Shown one piece after another: positions 10,173-22,345 of a stretch of DNA of 64,000 nucleotides. The stretch is from NCBI RefSeq assembly GCF_014898055.3, contig NW_023605083.1, positions 95,257,483 to 95,321,482 on the forward strand, in the 5' to 3' direction. Made by a program: the position numbers and the translations under genes. The first letter of the stretch is position 1; every line of letters starts with the position of its first letter. The notes below the pieces were generated by a model that saw nothing but the letters and a program-made list of their open reading frames with translations, was not told where the DNA came from and ran no database searches. The stretch is from Talpa occidentalis. Its lineage: Eukaryota > Chordata > Mammalia > Eulipotyphla > Talpidae.

Positions 10173-11130
10173 AAGAGATTTTGTCAGGGAGCTGGCTTTG
10201 TGATGATTGCAACCTGCCTTATACAAACACACGAAGGAGCAGTTTCTCTCTCTTCACCCAGAAATGTTCGTACATGCAGAAACACACACATTTATCCTGC
10301 TTCGAAATATCCTGTCTCTTCTCTTTGGATGCAGATCTGCGCCCTCAGCTCCCACTCCAACCCTGACCTCCAAAGGAGTCAGGGATTTATTTGTCTCCTT
10401 GGGACCCACCCCAAGGCCCTCTCCTGGGCCTTCCCTCCAAGTCTGACATTCTAGACAATAGGACATGCTAAAGAAACAGTCAAAACTGACCCTTCCAGCA
10501 ACCCTTTCCCTCAGGCCTGCTCTCTGCTAGGTAACAGTGAGCCAATCTAATAAAAGTAATTCTGTTAATGCATTAATGATCCTGGCAGGTTCATGCATTT
10601 TCTCCCTAATGTAACTTATTTGCATGCTAATTGGGTATCTAGAGACAATCACTCACCCCAAAGAAGCTGGGGTCTTGGCTACGCCTCTAATAACCTTCAT
10701 GACTTTATTATTTTCTCTCTCTGGGACTCAATTTCTTCATTTGTTAGAAATAAACTACATTATGCTAAGATTCCATTCACGTTTAAAATGGGATAATTGT
10801 AGTCTCCAATATATAGCAGAATAGACCGTTCCCTGGACCCCTTCCCTAGAAAAGATGTATAAGTATTACAGAAATTTATCTGTCACTCTAGGCTACCTGT
10901 GCAGCCATATTAAAACCCCAAAATGTCAGGACAAGTGACAGTTTAAACCTGACATGGGAATTAGTAGGAGAAAGTATTCAGCCTGGTAAAAAGTTTGTGG
11001 GAAAATAAAAAGTGCTCATTTTGGTTCTATAACCCTGGAGGCCAAGGGAGGGTGTCAAAGACAAAAGCACACAACTTTGGAATGTTCAGTGTTGATAAGT
11101 TCTGCAATTTTTGTCTTTAAATATGATTTA
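10173..11130. other. No feature recognised
   Basis: Unassigned sequence. It holds short overlapping open frames only. I see no splice-bounded exon or repeat family that I can name. Confidence 0.35.
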
Positions 11131-11520
11131 AATTGCTAGCTTATACCAAGATAGTCTGTTTTATTTGAAAGAACAATGAGATGAAAACAAAAACCAAAAA
11201 AGCACAAACAAACATCTGGCGATGAGCTTACCGTGTATATTGTGATACGTTCACACAATGGAATAAAACACACAGAGGAAAACAAGTGATTAAAACTATA
11301 GTAATGATATACATGAATCTTAGAAGTATAGTGTTGAATGAAAAGCAAATCCCTGAATTACATCTGATACATAAAACTCTGAAATAAGCAAAAGAAAATA
11401 CTGGCAGTTAAAAAATTTTAAACTGCATACATATACGTAAAAAAGAAGTAGGGGAATAATACTTTGAAAGGCTAAGAGAATGGTTACTTCTTGTTTCGTT
11501 CTAAATCTTGAGAGCACAGT
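11131..11520 (+). mobile_element. Old L1 3' fragment
   Basis: The order resembles the L1M 3' region: gtgatacgttcacacaatgg, aataaaacacacagaggaaa, gaagtatagtgttgaatgaa, and a ggctaagagaatggttactt block. It is diverged and untranslated. Confidence 0.6.
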
Positions 11521-11534
11521 GTTTCATTTTTCCA

Positions 11535-12824
11535 TCATTTATTATGATGCTAGCTATAGATTTTTCAGTTACCCATTAGCAAGTGAAGTTTTTTTATTCT
11601 TAGTTTGCTGAGAATTTTTATCATGAGTGGCTTTTAAATTTTATCTAGTACTTTTTCTGCATAGATTGAGTTGATAATGAAATGTTTTCTTTTATTCTGT
11701 TGTAGCAAAATACACTGATTGACTTTTGACTGTTAAAACAGTCATGCATTCTTGGAGAAGAAAACTCACTGACTCATGATGTATTATCATTTTTATATAT
11801 TTCTGAATTCAATTTGCTAATATTTTGTTAAGGATATTGGAATCTGTGTTCATGAGAGATACTGGTCTGTGGTTTTCTAATAATGCTCTTGTCTGGTTTT
11901 GAAATCAGGATTAGTCTGGCTTCATGTTTTCAGATTTGTATTAAATTGTTTTATTTCTTCCTTAACTGTTCCAAGGAATTTACTTGGGAAGCCATCTCAC
12001 ATGGAATATTCTTGGAGGGAAAATTTTTATTTTGAACTAAATTTAATTTTCCCTATTTGAGGCTACTCACATTTTCAGTTTCTTTTTTTTTTCTGTTTTG
12101 CAATTGTGTCTTTCAAAAATATGCTCCTTGTCATCCAGTTTGTCCCTTATGATCATTTAATATCTATAGACAATGTACAGATGCCTCTCTTCATTCCTGA
12201 CATTAGTTGCTTATATTTTCTCTCATCTATTACCAGCATAGTTAGAGGAGTAACAACTTATCAGTTGTTTAACCAGAGGTTTTCCAATTTTATTGATCTT
12301 TCAAAGAATCAGCCTTTGCTGTTAATGATTTTTCTCTATTCTTTGATCATTTTGTACTTCACTAGTCTCTGATATTATTATTTCCTTTATTACCTTTATT
12401 TTGGGTTTCATTTGCTCTTTTTTCCTAATGCCTTAGAGTGGAAACTTAGGTGATTGGTTTTAAACCATTCTTCTCTTCTAATATAAGCATTTAGAATAAT
12501 AAATGATCCTGTAAATTCCTTTTTTGCTGCATCCCTCAAACTTTATATGTATAAAGTATAATATGTTATACTTTACATTATCATTTAATTGGAAATATTT
12601 CTCTCAAGATTTCTCTTTTTACACATGAGTTATGCACAAGTACATGGCCCATTTTCTAAGTAGCTAGGGAGTTCCAGCTTTCTTATGATTTTTTATTTCT
12701 ATTTTAATTCCATAGTAGTCAGAGAACATTCTCCATATAATCCCACACCTTGATATTTATGAACATTTGATTTATGGCCCAGCATATGGCCTATCTTAGT
12801 GAATATTCCATGTACCCCAGAAAA

Positions 12825-12872
<48 letters not shown>

Positions 12873-13305
12873 ATGTATGTATTTATACATATACATATTC
12901 TACTAGGATTGGGTGTAATTTAATAAATGTCAATTAGATTAAGTTGAATGATCTGAAGCTCGAATATTCTATATTCTGACTTATCATGCCATTTCTTTTT
13001 CTAACAATTATTGAAAGAGAATTGTTAAAATTCTCCGTTATAATTGTATTTGTCTATTTCTCACTTTATTTCTGTCAGATTTTGTTTTTGTCATTATGAA
13101 AATTATCTATAAGAATGCTTGTCTTGAACTTTACATTTTTCTGATGTTAATATAGGCACTCATGCTTTCTTAGGATTATCGGTTACATGGATTGTATTTA
13201 AGATGTGTCCCCTGTAGCAATACGTATTTGGTCTATAGTTACACATTTTTTTGTGGCAACTTTATCTCATGTGTATCTCTAAGACCACTGACAAAGATAA
13301 ACTTC
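11535..13305 (-). mobile_element. Old L1 ORF2 relic
   Basis: Reversed ORF2 text: agtactttttctgcatagat followed by tgagttgataatgaaatg; actggtctgtggttttctaa; gttttgaaatcaggattagt; caggttttccaattttattgatc-type motif near 12277-12300; ttgtatttgtctatttctca. All frames are broken. It contains an AT microsatellite. The opposite orientation to the fragment just upstream suggests either two insertions or an old inversion. Confidence 0.75.
12826..12895. repeat. (AT)n / (GTAT)n microsatellite
   Basis: About 20 AT units, then gtgtatgtatgtatttataca. Confidence 0.95.
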
Positions 13306-13328
13306 AATGTTAAAAAGTTCAACTAAGA

Positions 13329-13610
13329 GGGCTTCCCCGGTGGCACAGCGGTTGAGCGCTGGGTTGCGAAGCTGCCCTCAGCCTCTGCAGCGCCAGTTTG
13401 ATCCCCGGCTGTTCCCTGGCCACAGGAGGAGGGTCCCACATGGCGCGCAGACCTCTCCTGCCGCCCGCTGCTCCCCTCAGCAGTGTGCTTCGGTCCTTCT
13501 GCCTGCTCTGCTCCCCACTCTGGCTCTGGTGAATTCTCTCACCCTCCCGCGCTTCTGACTGTACCCAGTGCTTGTATAAATAAATAAATAAATCTTTAAA
13601 AAAAAAAAAA
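13329..13610 (+). mobile_element. tRNA-derived T+ SINE, subfamily A
   Basis: A box tggcacagcggttgagcgc, B-box region agtttgatccccgg, body ending gcttctgactgtacccagtg, then cttgtataaataaataaata and TCTTT plus A run. Target duplication of about 17 bp (aaaaagttcaactaaga) at 13312-13328, with its repeat ending at 13622. It sits just past an L1 relic. Confidence 0.95.
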
Positions 13611-13622
13611 GTTCAACTAAGA

Positions 13623-14780
13623 AAGTTGGCTTTTTTCCCCTACATCAGTATCAGTCAGTTAAGAGCTATGGGCAAACATCATTAGCACAAAAAGGTAATA
13701 TAAGATTGAGTCCACATTTGACCAAAACAATAATCAATTATATCCATCTATGGATATAATTATATCCAGCATGAATTGTAATGAGCTTTAGGATCTACTG
13801 TTCAACTGAAATGATACATCAGAAAAATTAAACAAGTGTTCAATTTTGGTTAGATGTAACAAATCAAAATATTTAGCCATTAGATAAGAATCCAGTCAGT
13901 AGCCCCTCTAGAGGTTGGTTCTTTCCAATTTGTATATTATTTAATGACTTTTCTGAATGAACTGCTTCCTCTGGAGAAATTTCAGACACTTTATTATTTG
14001 AACTGCAAATTTATCTCAAGACACTGAGCTGCATCCAAGGGTGAACAGACCAGCCCATTGTAAATTCTGTTTCTACTCTCCCATAGACACTACTGACAGA
14101 CTCATGTAATTATTTCAAAAATATAACTGGGGTGAAGGTCATGTACACTACAGAGAGCAGTAATTTATTTTCCCCCAATGACCAGATTAGATTACTGCAG
14201 CTTTCGTCCCCCAAATCTTCCTGCCAGCCCTCAGAGAAGTATGCTTAAAAAGATGTTCCCACGAACTGCGGCCTAGTTCAAATAACTCCCTCCTACTTTT
14301 CACAAGGAATTAATTGGTCTTCCAGGGACATAAAGTAGAAATAGTGGTGGAATAATCACAAGCAAGAGAGACCATTACAACAAACAAACAGCAGTGCCTG
14401 AACATAGGAGAATCTTCTTTATCAATCTTGGCTCCATAGGACAGAATGTGAGGCGCCAACATCAGTGGGAATGTAACTCTGAGGAAAGATTATTCATTAA
14501 AGTCACTTTGAAACTTTGATATTCCGAAAGGAGGCATAAGTCATGAAGCTTCTACAAACAGGTTTGAGTCATATTAGAGGCTGCATGAGGAAATAGAGTC
14601 TTCTGAGCCATAGTAGTTGATGTCAGAAATCTCTTGGCTGATGGTTTTTCAGAGCACCAATTCTACCTCAGGTTTATCCTAAATTTTTTCATCCAAAACT
14701 CTTAGAGTAGATATAAAAAAAATAGTTCCCGTTACAGTTTTGAAGACTAACTAGAATTAAGAGAACAAAGTTACTATACT
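13623..14780. other. No feature recognised
   Basis: Unassigned, moderately AT-rich. The tandem ggatataattatatccagc near 13752-13771 is a small palindrome. No exon is recognised. Confidence 0.35.
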
Positions 14781-14785
14781 TAACT

Positions 14786-14795
14786 ATGTGTGTGT

Positions 14796-14834
<39 letters not shown>
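14786..14834. repeat. (TG)n-(CA)n palindromic microsatellite
   Basis: Five to six TG units followed by TA and about 18 CA units, so the left part can pair with the right. It is an alternating purine-pyrimidine tract. Confidence 0.95.
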
Positions 14835-14837
<3 letters not shown>

Positions 14838-15059
14838 CAGGGAGAGAATGGAAATTTTTGTCCAGTGCTCCTTGGTTCCTAACATTGAAAATCCAGTCTC
14901 AAAAGGCTTAGTTAAGCCATCTTAACTAAGTCCATTTTTTCCAATTCTTGTAAGTAATTCAGAGCAAGTCCTAATGCATCCTAGACTAAGGTTTATTCTC
15001 AGAAGGCACATGCATGAGATGATATGAAAGAAATCACAAGGTCAGAAATCAAAATCTGA

Positions 15060-15530
15060 ACTAGTTTCTGCTTTGAATTCCCTGAAATCCATCCTCTTCA
15101 CAGCAGTGAGAATGGTCCATTTAAATCCCAAATCAGAGGACATCACCCATCTGCTTTGAACCCTTGAAACCTCCCATCGCTCTTATAATCTCAACTGTTT
15201 TTTAGTCTTTCTGTTATTTGAACAAGCAATCTTTGCAGTGACTGGTTTCACCTCATTGGAACCCTGTTCCTGGGCCATCTGTAGGTCTAGTTCTCTTCAT
15301 CACTCAAATGTCATCTTAAAAAGAAAGTCCTTGAAATAACCCACCTTCACATACTGTCACCATCATATCTTGATTTAATTCTCTCTCTGAAATTATAATT
15401 TGCTTATTTATTTCTCACACTAGAATGCAAGCTCCATGAAGGCTGAAACCTTCTGTCCTGTTTTCCCCCAACCTGGAACAATACCTGTCACACAAAATGT
15501 GCTCAATTAGCACATGTGAACTAAAAGAAT
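15060..15530 (+). mobile_element. L2 relic
   Basis: L2 3' order: cccaaatcagaggacatcac, acccttgaaacctcccatcg, tttattt and ctcacactagaatgcaagct, ccatgaaggctgaaaccttc, and gtgctcaattagc. Confidence 0.75.
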
Positions 15531-17181
15531 AAAATCATATTTGATGCTATTTACAGCCTTGTCTCAACTGTATGTCTATAATCATGTAAGTTTCCTTCTC
15601 TGGAAATGAGAGTAAATATACCCTTCCTTAGGAATGACAATATGTTATCATTCTTTACCATCCTGCCCCTTCTCCCAACTCCCCCTGAAATAATCAGGGA
15701 ATGAGGAAAATAAGAGCCTATGAGGATCACATTTTAAGATTAACACATGATGGATTGAATCACAGATACAAAATCAACTGGGGCAGACTGAATAGCTTCC
15801 AGCTATTCATAATCTCTTTTCACACCTAAACAATTTCCAGTCAGCACTGTAGTTGGTCAGTCTTAGAGCAAAAGGAGAGATCTGGAGCCAGATACTGGCA
15901 GTGCCCGTGCCCACACAGGGAAATCAGATAGATGACTTTTACCAGCTGATTCATCAAGTTCTCAGTCTTGGCTCCACATTGGGCAAGGAGCTTCTGATTA
16001 TAACTTGGTCTGATTGTATTTGGATTTTCATACAGAGAGAATGTGCTGATCACAGATACTTTAAGTGTTCCTGTCATTGTGACAACAGTCACTCATTGTA
16101 AATTACCAGATGTGCATTCTGGTGTCATTTTTGGTCTGTGTGTTTTTTGGTTCCAGTGAGTCAGACCCTTATAGCCTGTCACCTCGGATCATCCGGAAGA
16201 GCAGGCCTCTGGTGTGTAGAGCAGAGGGCTTCATCTGGGGCTTTGGTTACTTAGTTTAGGGATGGCCTGACCCTAGGACAGGAATGATGGATCAAGTCTA
16301 GAGTATCCATTGAGCAAGCCAAGCGCATGCTTAGGATAGCAGTAAAAAGAGAAATCACAAATGATAACAATCACAGAAATTTAATAATTCAAAATATGCT
16401 TCAAATAGCTCTCATCCGAAAATGACAATATTATTGGAATTTCTTGTTGTTATTTATAGCTTAACACAGTGTACATTTTGAGTGGGTGGGGAGGCGTGGT
16501 TTGATAATAATTTTGGTGCTGAGAGTTAGCAAAGAGTTTAGTTCAATCTTAGGAATAATAATAATTCAGTGTGGTCACTAGAGAGCTCAGCAGCCTCCTG
16601 GGACAAAGCAGGGACGGTGAGACTGAGTTTCATACGCTCATAAGGAGCTGGGCTAGGAACTTGGATGTCTGCATGTCTAGCACAGTACTCCTGGTGCTGC
16701 TGATCCTGTGATCTGATAGATCACACCTCTGACATCCTCCCAGGACCTATTTCATCTTCTCCTCTGCTACCAGTGTTCTACAGAGGCCTAGTCTAAAAGA
16801 ACATCAAGTTGCTTCCAGTTTCAGCATTTGGTGACTCAGAAGAAGCACAAATGAATCAAATATTGCACTCAGAGGGGTCCTCTCAAGCTTATCTCCAAGT
16901 GTCAGAGAAAGAAAACCACTTCCTTCTGCTTCCCTCTTGCCAGGAATGCAATCTTTTTTTATGTTTAATTGTTTGGAATCAACAATCATTTATAACCTAA
17001 GCTTCAGGTATGCAGCTTTCTATTTCAACATCAGTATACACTGCGTTATGATCACCCCAAACACCACCAAAAGTCTAGTTTCCATCTCAACCTCATTTGG
17101 AGAAGAATTAGAGTTGGAAGCATAAATACTTTGAATTTTCAGCACATGCTGCAGCTGCACCACCAGGGGTCCAGGTTCAGA
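15531..17181. other. No gene recognised
   Basis: Unassigned sequence with short open frames on both strands only. No splice-bounded block matches a protein that I recognise. Confidence 0.35.
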
Positions 17182-17196
17182 CTCCAAAGCTGTTCT

Positions 17197-17477
17197 TTTT
17201 TTTTTTTTTTTTTAAGATTTATTTATTTATTTATACAAGCACTGGGTACAGTCAGAAGTGCGGGAGGGTGAGAGAATTCACCAGAGCCAGAGTGGGAAGC
17301 AGAACAGGCAGACTGACGAAGTACACTGCACACTGCTGAGGGGAGCAGCGGACATGACAGGAGAGGTCTGAGCACCATGTGAGACCCTCACCTGGCGGCC
17401 GGGGATTGAACTGGCACTGCAGAGGCTGCAGGCAGCTTCGCAGCCCAGCACTCAACCGCTGCACCACCGGGGAGGCC
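17197..17477 (-). mobile_element. tRNA-derived T+ SINE, subfamily A
   Basis: T run and AAGATTTATTTATTTATTTA tail, then caagcactgggtacagtcag, body, and head ctgcaccaccggggaggcc. The 15-bp target duplication ctccaaagct(g/a)ttct at 17182-17196 and 17478-17492 has one mismatch. Confidence 0.95.
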
Positions 17478-17492
17478 CTCCAAAGCTATTCT

Positions 17493-18200
17493 AGAGCAAT
17501 CTAAGTGCATACATTATTTAGGGGCCCTGCAGGGAAGCTACCCAAGGCAGAGTGATTAATGATTGATCCAATGAGAGCAGAGACTGAATCAGTGCAGTAG
17601 CACCTGATGGACCCTTAGTGTGGGCAGAGTGCTGATGAGAATGGAGCAGAAAAGGCCAGGGGAAGGGGGTAGGAGAGAGGAAACAAAGTCCTAGATGCAG
17701 GCATGGGAGAAGCAGCTCTCTCTCTGTCTTTCAGGATGTGGTCGTGTGAGTCCTGGGCTTAGCACTTCAGGTTAAAAAAAAAAAAGCACACATAAAAATT
17801 CATATTAATTGACTGAACATGCTAAATGGGATTCACCTATGATCATCTCTTCAGGAAAATGCCAATGGCCTCTTGAAGACAAGAAAACTGTCATTGCTGT
17901 ATCCCTCTACTGAACTTTCAGGAAGTTTTCTTCCAAATGATTCACAAACATGGGAGTCACAAAGAAATAGTGCCAGCATCTGCCTTTTGCCTTCAGAATG
18001 GCAAATCAGGATGAGTGTGATGGAAACCTGACGTGACTGGCAATGTGCACGTTTGGACTCTGTCTCCTAAGAACAGTTGCCACCTGTTGACCCTTGACCA
18101 TCTTCCCCACACCAGGGCTTTGAAATCATTAGGATGAACTTCTGAGAAAGAGAAGTAGACCACCTTGAGAGAGGCCCTGAAGGAAGAACCCCCTTTACAA
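17493..18200. other. No feature recognised
   Basis: Unassigned sequence; one A run at 17775-17786. Confidence 0.35.
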
Positions 18201-18211
18201 AAATGTGTTTG

Positions 18212-18287
18212 TGGCGGGGGAGAGGGAGTAGGAGAGGGAGAAAGAGAAAGTACAGACAGAAAGAGAAAGACAGAGAGACCGAGATTA
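18212..18287 (+). repeat. GA-rich low-complexity tract
   Basis: About 75 bases of almost pure purine (agagggagtaggagagggag and similar). Confidence 0.9.
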
Positions 18288-19180
18288 GAACTCTTCAGAA
18301 ATGCCTTTTCCTTCTAAACTCAAAAGCTTCAATCTGTGAGAAAGTTAAACCACGTCAAAAGATTCACTTTCTCCTGTGGTCAAAGAAGTTCACTTTTTCG
18401 CCTAATATGGACACCTGTGATGTCCTCCGAGCAGGATGAACCACCCCACACTTCACTGTATTTGCTGAATCTGCGACCATCCTTATCCCAATAGTTTGCA
18501 TTTCTGTGTTTTTATTTCTGTTTCTCCTTAGACTGTGTCTCATTCAGTGTCTTGGCATCAGAGCCAAATACAGATCTGGATGTGGAGATGGCAGTCAACA
18601 AGGGGTTTTAAAACTATGGAGGAAAATGAAAGAATGGGTGAGCAGGTGAGCATGTGAATAGAGGGATGAGTAAGTGAGTGAACCAATGTTTTGAAGCAGC
18701 TGACTTTTGATTTTGGCTTGCATTCATTTCAAATCTGAAAAAAAATCTCCATTCACACCCCCAGAGGAAGTGAGAGAAGAGTGGGGAGAGGGGCTGCATC
18801 TATTTCAATCTCATCTTGCAGACTCACCTGGCCTCCAGAGTAAGCCACCCCACCAGCCACTGAATTTGTATGCTACGAGCAGAGCCTCACATGTGTTCTA
18901 GGCTGCCCAGCCAACTCTCCACCAAGGAAGGGCTGTGGGAGCGCAGCCAGAAAAACTGTTAGACCAAGATATTCAACGTTATTGCACAAATAGAAACCAG
19001 CAGTCACTGAGTTTAAAAAAGAAAAGAACTTCTAGGGCTCTGCCCAGGCATCAAGAAGCAAAGGGCCAATTTGGCAACTGGCCATTTGAAAGAACATAAG
19101 TTTAAGGGCCAAACTGATGTGTCAGGGGGCATTACTGCATCTGCCTAGCTCCAGGGCATGCCCTACTGCCTTGCATTTTG
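18288..19180. other. No feature recognised
   Basis: Unassigned sequence. There is no recognised exon or repeat. Confidence 0.35.
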
Positions 19181-19445
19181 AACCACAGGACACAGCCCAG
19201 CCTTTCCTCATGCCCATCACTGCTCCTTCCCACATGGTCACAGGGGATGCGGCAGATACACTGTCAGTGTGAGGACCAACTATAAGAACCACAGGCCTGT
19301 GGGACCTGGGTCCACTCTAGAAAGACTCTAAAGACCATACAACTGGCAGCTCTCGGCCCACCTCTAACTATGCAGGTGCCTCTCTTTTTCTCCTTCTCCT
19401 AATAAAGCTGTCCTTTTAAAATGTAAAAAAATAAAATTAAAATTA
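19181..19445 (+). other. Possible LTR 3' part or retrocopied transcript end
   Basis: A TATA-like aactataagaacc near 19277 is followed about 120 bp later by ctcctaataaagctgtcctt and an A-rich run. This is the layout of an R/polyadenylation region or of a polyadenylated retrocopy. I cannot name the family. No target duplication was found. Confidence 0.3.
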
Positions 19446-19779
19446 AGTAAAGAACCACATGACAAATATCTAGAGTCTGTTCTCTTGCCAAAGCCAGCAT
19501 ATTAGGCAATCGAGTATTATTCTACAGGCTCACAGAAGGAAAGGCTCTCATCTCTGCCACTCAACTGCTTTCTGGAATTCTTGGCCTCCATTAAGTACTC
19601 ACCTAAGTTCCTTCGACTTAATGTTGTAAATTCCAGTGAATGAAACTATTTCTCCAAATGTAGGAAGCAGGTCGTTGGCAAAGTACTGAGGGTTAATTTA
19701 CAGGGAAGGGTAGAGTGGTACCTGTGCTAATATTTTATGTTGTGAGGGTGTTTTAGGGTTTTTTCCCCACCAAATTCCT

Positions 19780-20075
19780 TTCACATCTACTGTTTCATTT
19801 AATCTTGTGATATACCTAGATGTAAGAATACTCATCATTAACATGATTTACGTTTGCCCTTGGGCACAAGAGAAAGTAGAACACTGACTGCAAAATCTGT
19901 TTATGACCATTTGTAAAGCCTGAATCATGGTGTTAGAGAAATGTTCAAACTAAACTGGCCTTTGAGAACCAGCCATTATCGCTCACTCCCTGCACGTGGC
20001 ATCGACGTCCCAGGAAGGCAAAATGATTTATCCAAAGTCACGCAGCAGGCCAAGGTCAAAGTCTTCTCATTCCAG
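19780..20075 (-). mobile_element. MIR-like relic
   Basis: The blocks gtttcatttaatcttgtgat and gaaggcaaaatgatttatcc followed by aaagtcacgcagcaggcc resemble reversed MIR, with unassigned sequence between them. Confidence 0.5.
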
Positions 20076-20342
20076 GTAATCATCTCTGTAACTAAAGATA
20101 AAATGACCACTGAACAAGGCTGAGAAATGGAGAGCTATTTTCTAGGAATCACAGAGCAGGAGGAAAGGATGGCTAAGGGAATTTCTACCGCATTCAGCTG
20201 TGTGCAGTCTCCTGCCTCTGGTGCCACATGGGGCCAGACCAACTGCACGGCCACCATCTTGTTTTCCACACATCCTCTGGCTTCACAATCACTAGTCAAC
20301 TCTGCAATGTCTGATTTCTTTGTTTCACACAGACTTTATTTT

Positions 20343-20530
20343 TGAAGCTAGGTGTTTTTAATTTTCCTTTTTTAAATAACTTTGCAGGAAGAGTATTTGA
20401 CATATTCATAACATTCACCTGTTTCAAGTGTATAATTCAAATATGCATCAATCACTTTATTGAGAGGTGCAACCATCACCATAAATCAGTTTTAGATAAT
20501 TTTTATCCTCGCACTAAGACCCCTTGATTC
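20343..20530 (-). mobile_element. Old L1 3' fragment
   Basis: The text cattcacctgtttcaagtgt followed by ataattcaa, and gaggtgcaaccatcaccata before atcagttttag, is the reversed L1M 3' end. The younger L1 at 20549-21454 is inserted right after it. Confidence 0.65.
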
Positions 20531-20548
20531 CCTTTAAAGTTAATCCTC

Positions 20549-21454
20549 TTACTGGTCTAAGGTGGTATTTCAGTGTGGTTTTGACTTGCATTTCCCTGAT
20601 TATCAGGGATGTTGAACATTTTTTCATAAGCCTGTTGGCCATTTGCATTTCCTCTTTGGAGAAATGTCTTTTAATTTCTTCTGCCCATTTCTTGGCTGGA
20701 TTGTTTATTTTGTTTTTGTTGAGCCTTGTGAGATCTTTGTAAATCTTTGTGATCTGTCCCTTATCATTTGAATGGAGTGCTAAGATTTTTTCCCAATCAG
20801 TGGGGTGTCTCTCTGTTTTGGTTAATGTCTCTTTTGCTATGCAGAAGGTTTTCAGTTTGATGTAATTCCAGGTGTTTATCTTTGCCTTCACTATCCCTGC
20901 TTTGGGTGATGAGTCTTTAGGGATGTTTCTGAGATGTACGTCTTGGCGTGTTTTACCAATATTTTCTTCTATATATTTTATGGTTTCAGGTCTTATGTCC
21001 AGTTCTTTCATCCATTTTGAGTTGATTTTTGTGCATGGTGAGAGGTAGTGGTATATTATTCAGCAATCAAAAAAGATAAACTCATGCCATTCGCAGCAAC
21101 ATGGAGGGAGCTAGAAGGAATTATGCTCAGCGAAATAAGCCAGAAGGAAAAAGAAAAATATCGGACGGTTTCACTTATAGCAGGAATACAGGGGAACCAA
21201 ATAAGACATCAGTGTAAAAAAAATGATAACAGTACAAAACACAACAAAGCAAAAACAGACAATTATAAACCAGAGACATCCTGCAGGGGAGGAGGAGGGA
21301 GAGGGGTCAGAGGGAGGGAGGGAGGAGCACAGGGGACTGAGGTGATGGTGCACAAGTGACTTGGGGGAGGAAATTCTATGGGGACTCAATCTGAGGGGGT
21401 GGGGGGAAGCAAATATTATTTAAAAATTTAAAAAAATTTAAAAATTAAAAAAAT
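20549..21454. mobile_element. Young L1, 5'-truncated with 5' inversion
   Basis: The left part (20549 to about 21048) is ORF2 C-terminal sequence on the minus strand. The right part (from about 21049) is the end of ORF2 plus the 3' UTR on the plus strand, ending in an A/T-rich tail. A perfect 13-bp target duplication aaagttaatcctc lies at 20536-20548 and 21455-21467 and makes both parts a single insertion. This is the signature of twin priming. The minus-strand open frame 20514-21011 is ORF2 sequence ([20 protein letters not shown]) and not a host gene. Confidence 0.92.
21283..21335 (+). repeat. G-rich polypurine tract of L1 3' UTR
   Basis: Runs of GGGG/GGAGG/GGGAGGGAGGG within the L1 3' UTR, a feature known for mammalian L1 3' UTRs. 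A matching tract is present at about 48606-48645. Confidence 0.8.
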
Positions 21455-21467
21455 AAAGTTAATCCTC

Positions 21468-21985
21468 ATCCCAACTCCTTAGAAAGGATTGGATATGTCT
21501 AGTCCAGCTAGGAAAAGAAAAGTAAAATAGAAGCAGATTAATTTTTCTCTTGGAAGAGTTTTGACTTGCTACATTCTCATGCTCTGGAGGATATTGGCCC
21601 CACAAAATCATTTTCTCACTGTCTCTCAGAGAGCAGGTCATGGGTTTGCTTGCTGGGGATCCCACTTTAGCAGTGCAGTGTGGGTGGATCTCTACCACCC
21701 ACCCCAGAGGTGGGTGGGCAGTGTATGATTATACTGATCAGAGGGGTTATATGATCAGAGACATAAAAATTGTTCCAAACTCCTAACCCAATCAAGGAGC
21801 TCTTCCCTTTTCCCATCCAACTGGGCCAAATCTTAGCCAACCACCTTCACCTGGTGAGCAGGAATGTAGAAGGTGAGCTCTTTTCTGGATGGCAGGCTGC
21901 TCCTTCAGGTCGCTGTCACTGCTCCATCCCAAGTGCCTCCTCCATAGTACTTTCATAATGACACAGCTCAGCAACAACCGACAGG
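21468..21985. other. No feature recognised
   Basis: Unassigned sequence following the L1 insertion. Confidence 0.35.
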
Positions 21986-21989
21986 TACA

Positions 21990-22345
21990 ACCAGAAAATG
22001 GCCAAACATCAAATGGCAGACTGCTACACAACCATTGAAAACACTCTACAGAAAGTATCTCATGATGTAGGAAAGTCCTTGTGACATCGTATTAAAGAAA
22101 AAAGGAGAACACCAAATTATAAGTATAGCTTGAAGCCCACTGCATTTATGTGTCAATGTATTTATTTATAAATCTGAGCATATGTGTATCACACATACCT
22201 GGACAAAAAAAAAAAAACAAAAAACCAACCTGTTCACAGTGGTTACCTGTGTATGGCAGGAATATGGGCAACTTACATTGAACCTTTATAATTTTCTGCA
22301 TTTTTCAAACTTTCCACAATGAACACATATCACCGCTGGAATGAG
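21990..22345 (+). mobile_element. Old L1 3' fragment
   Basis: Order: ccaaacatcaaatggcagac, actctacagaaagtatctca, ttaaagaaaaaaggagaaca, tgcatttatgtg, cacagtggttacctgtgtat, ttttctgcatttttcaaact and ttccacaatgaacacatatc, as in L1M 3' ends. Confidence 0.75.
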
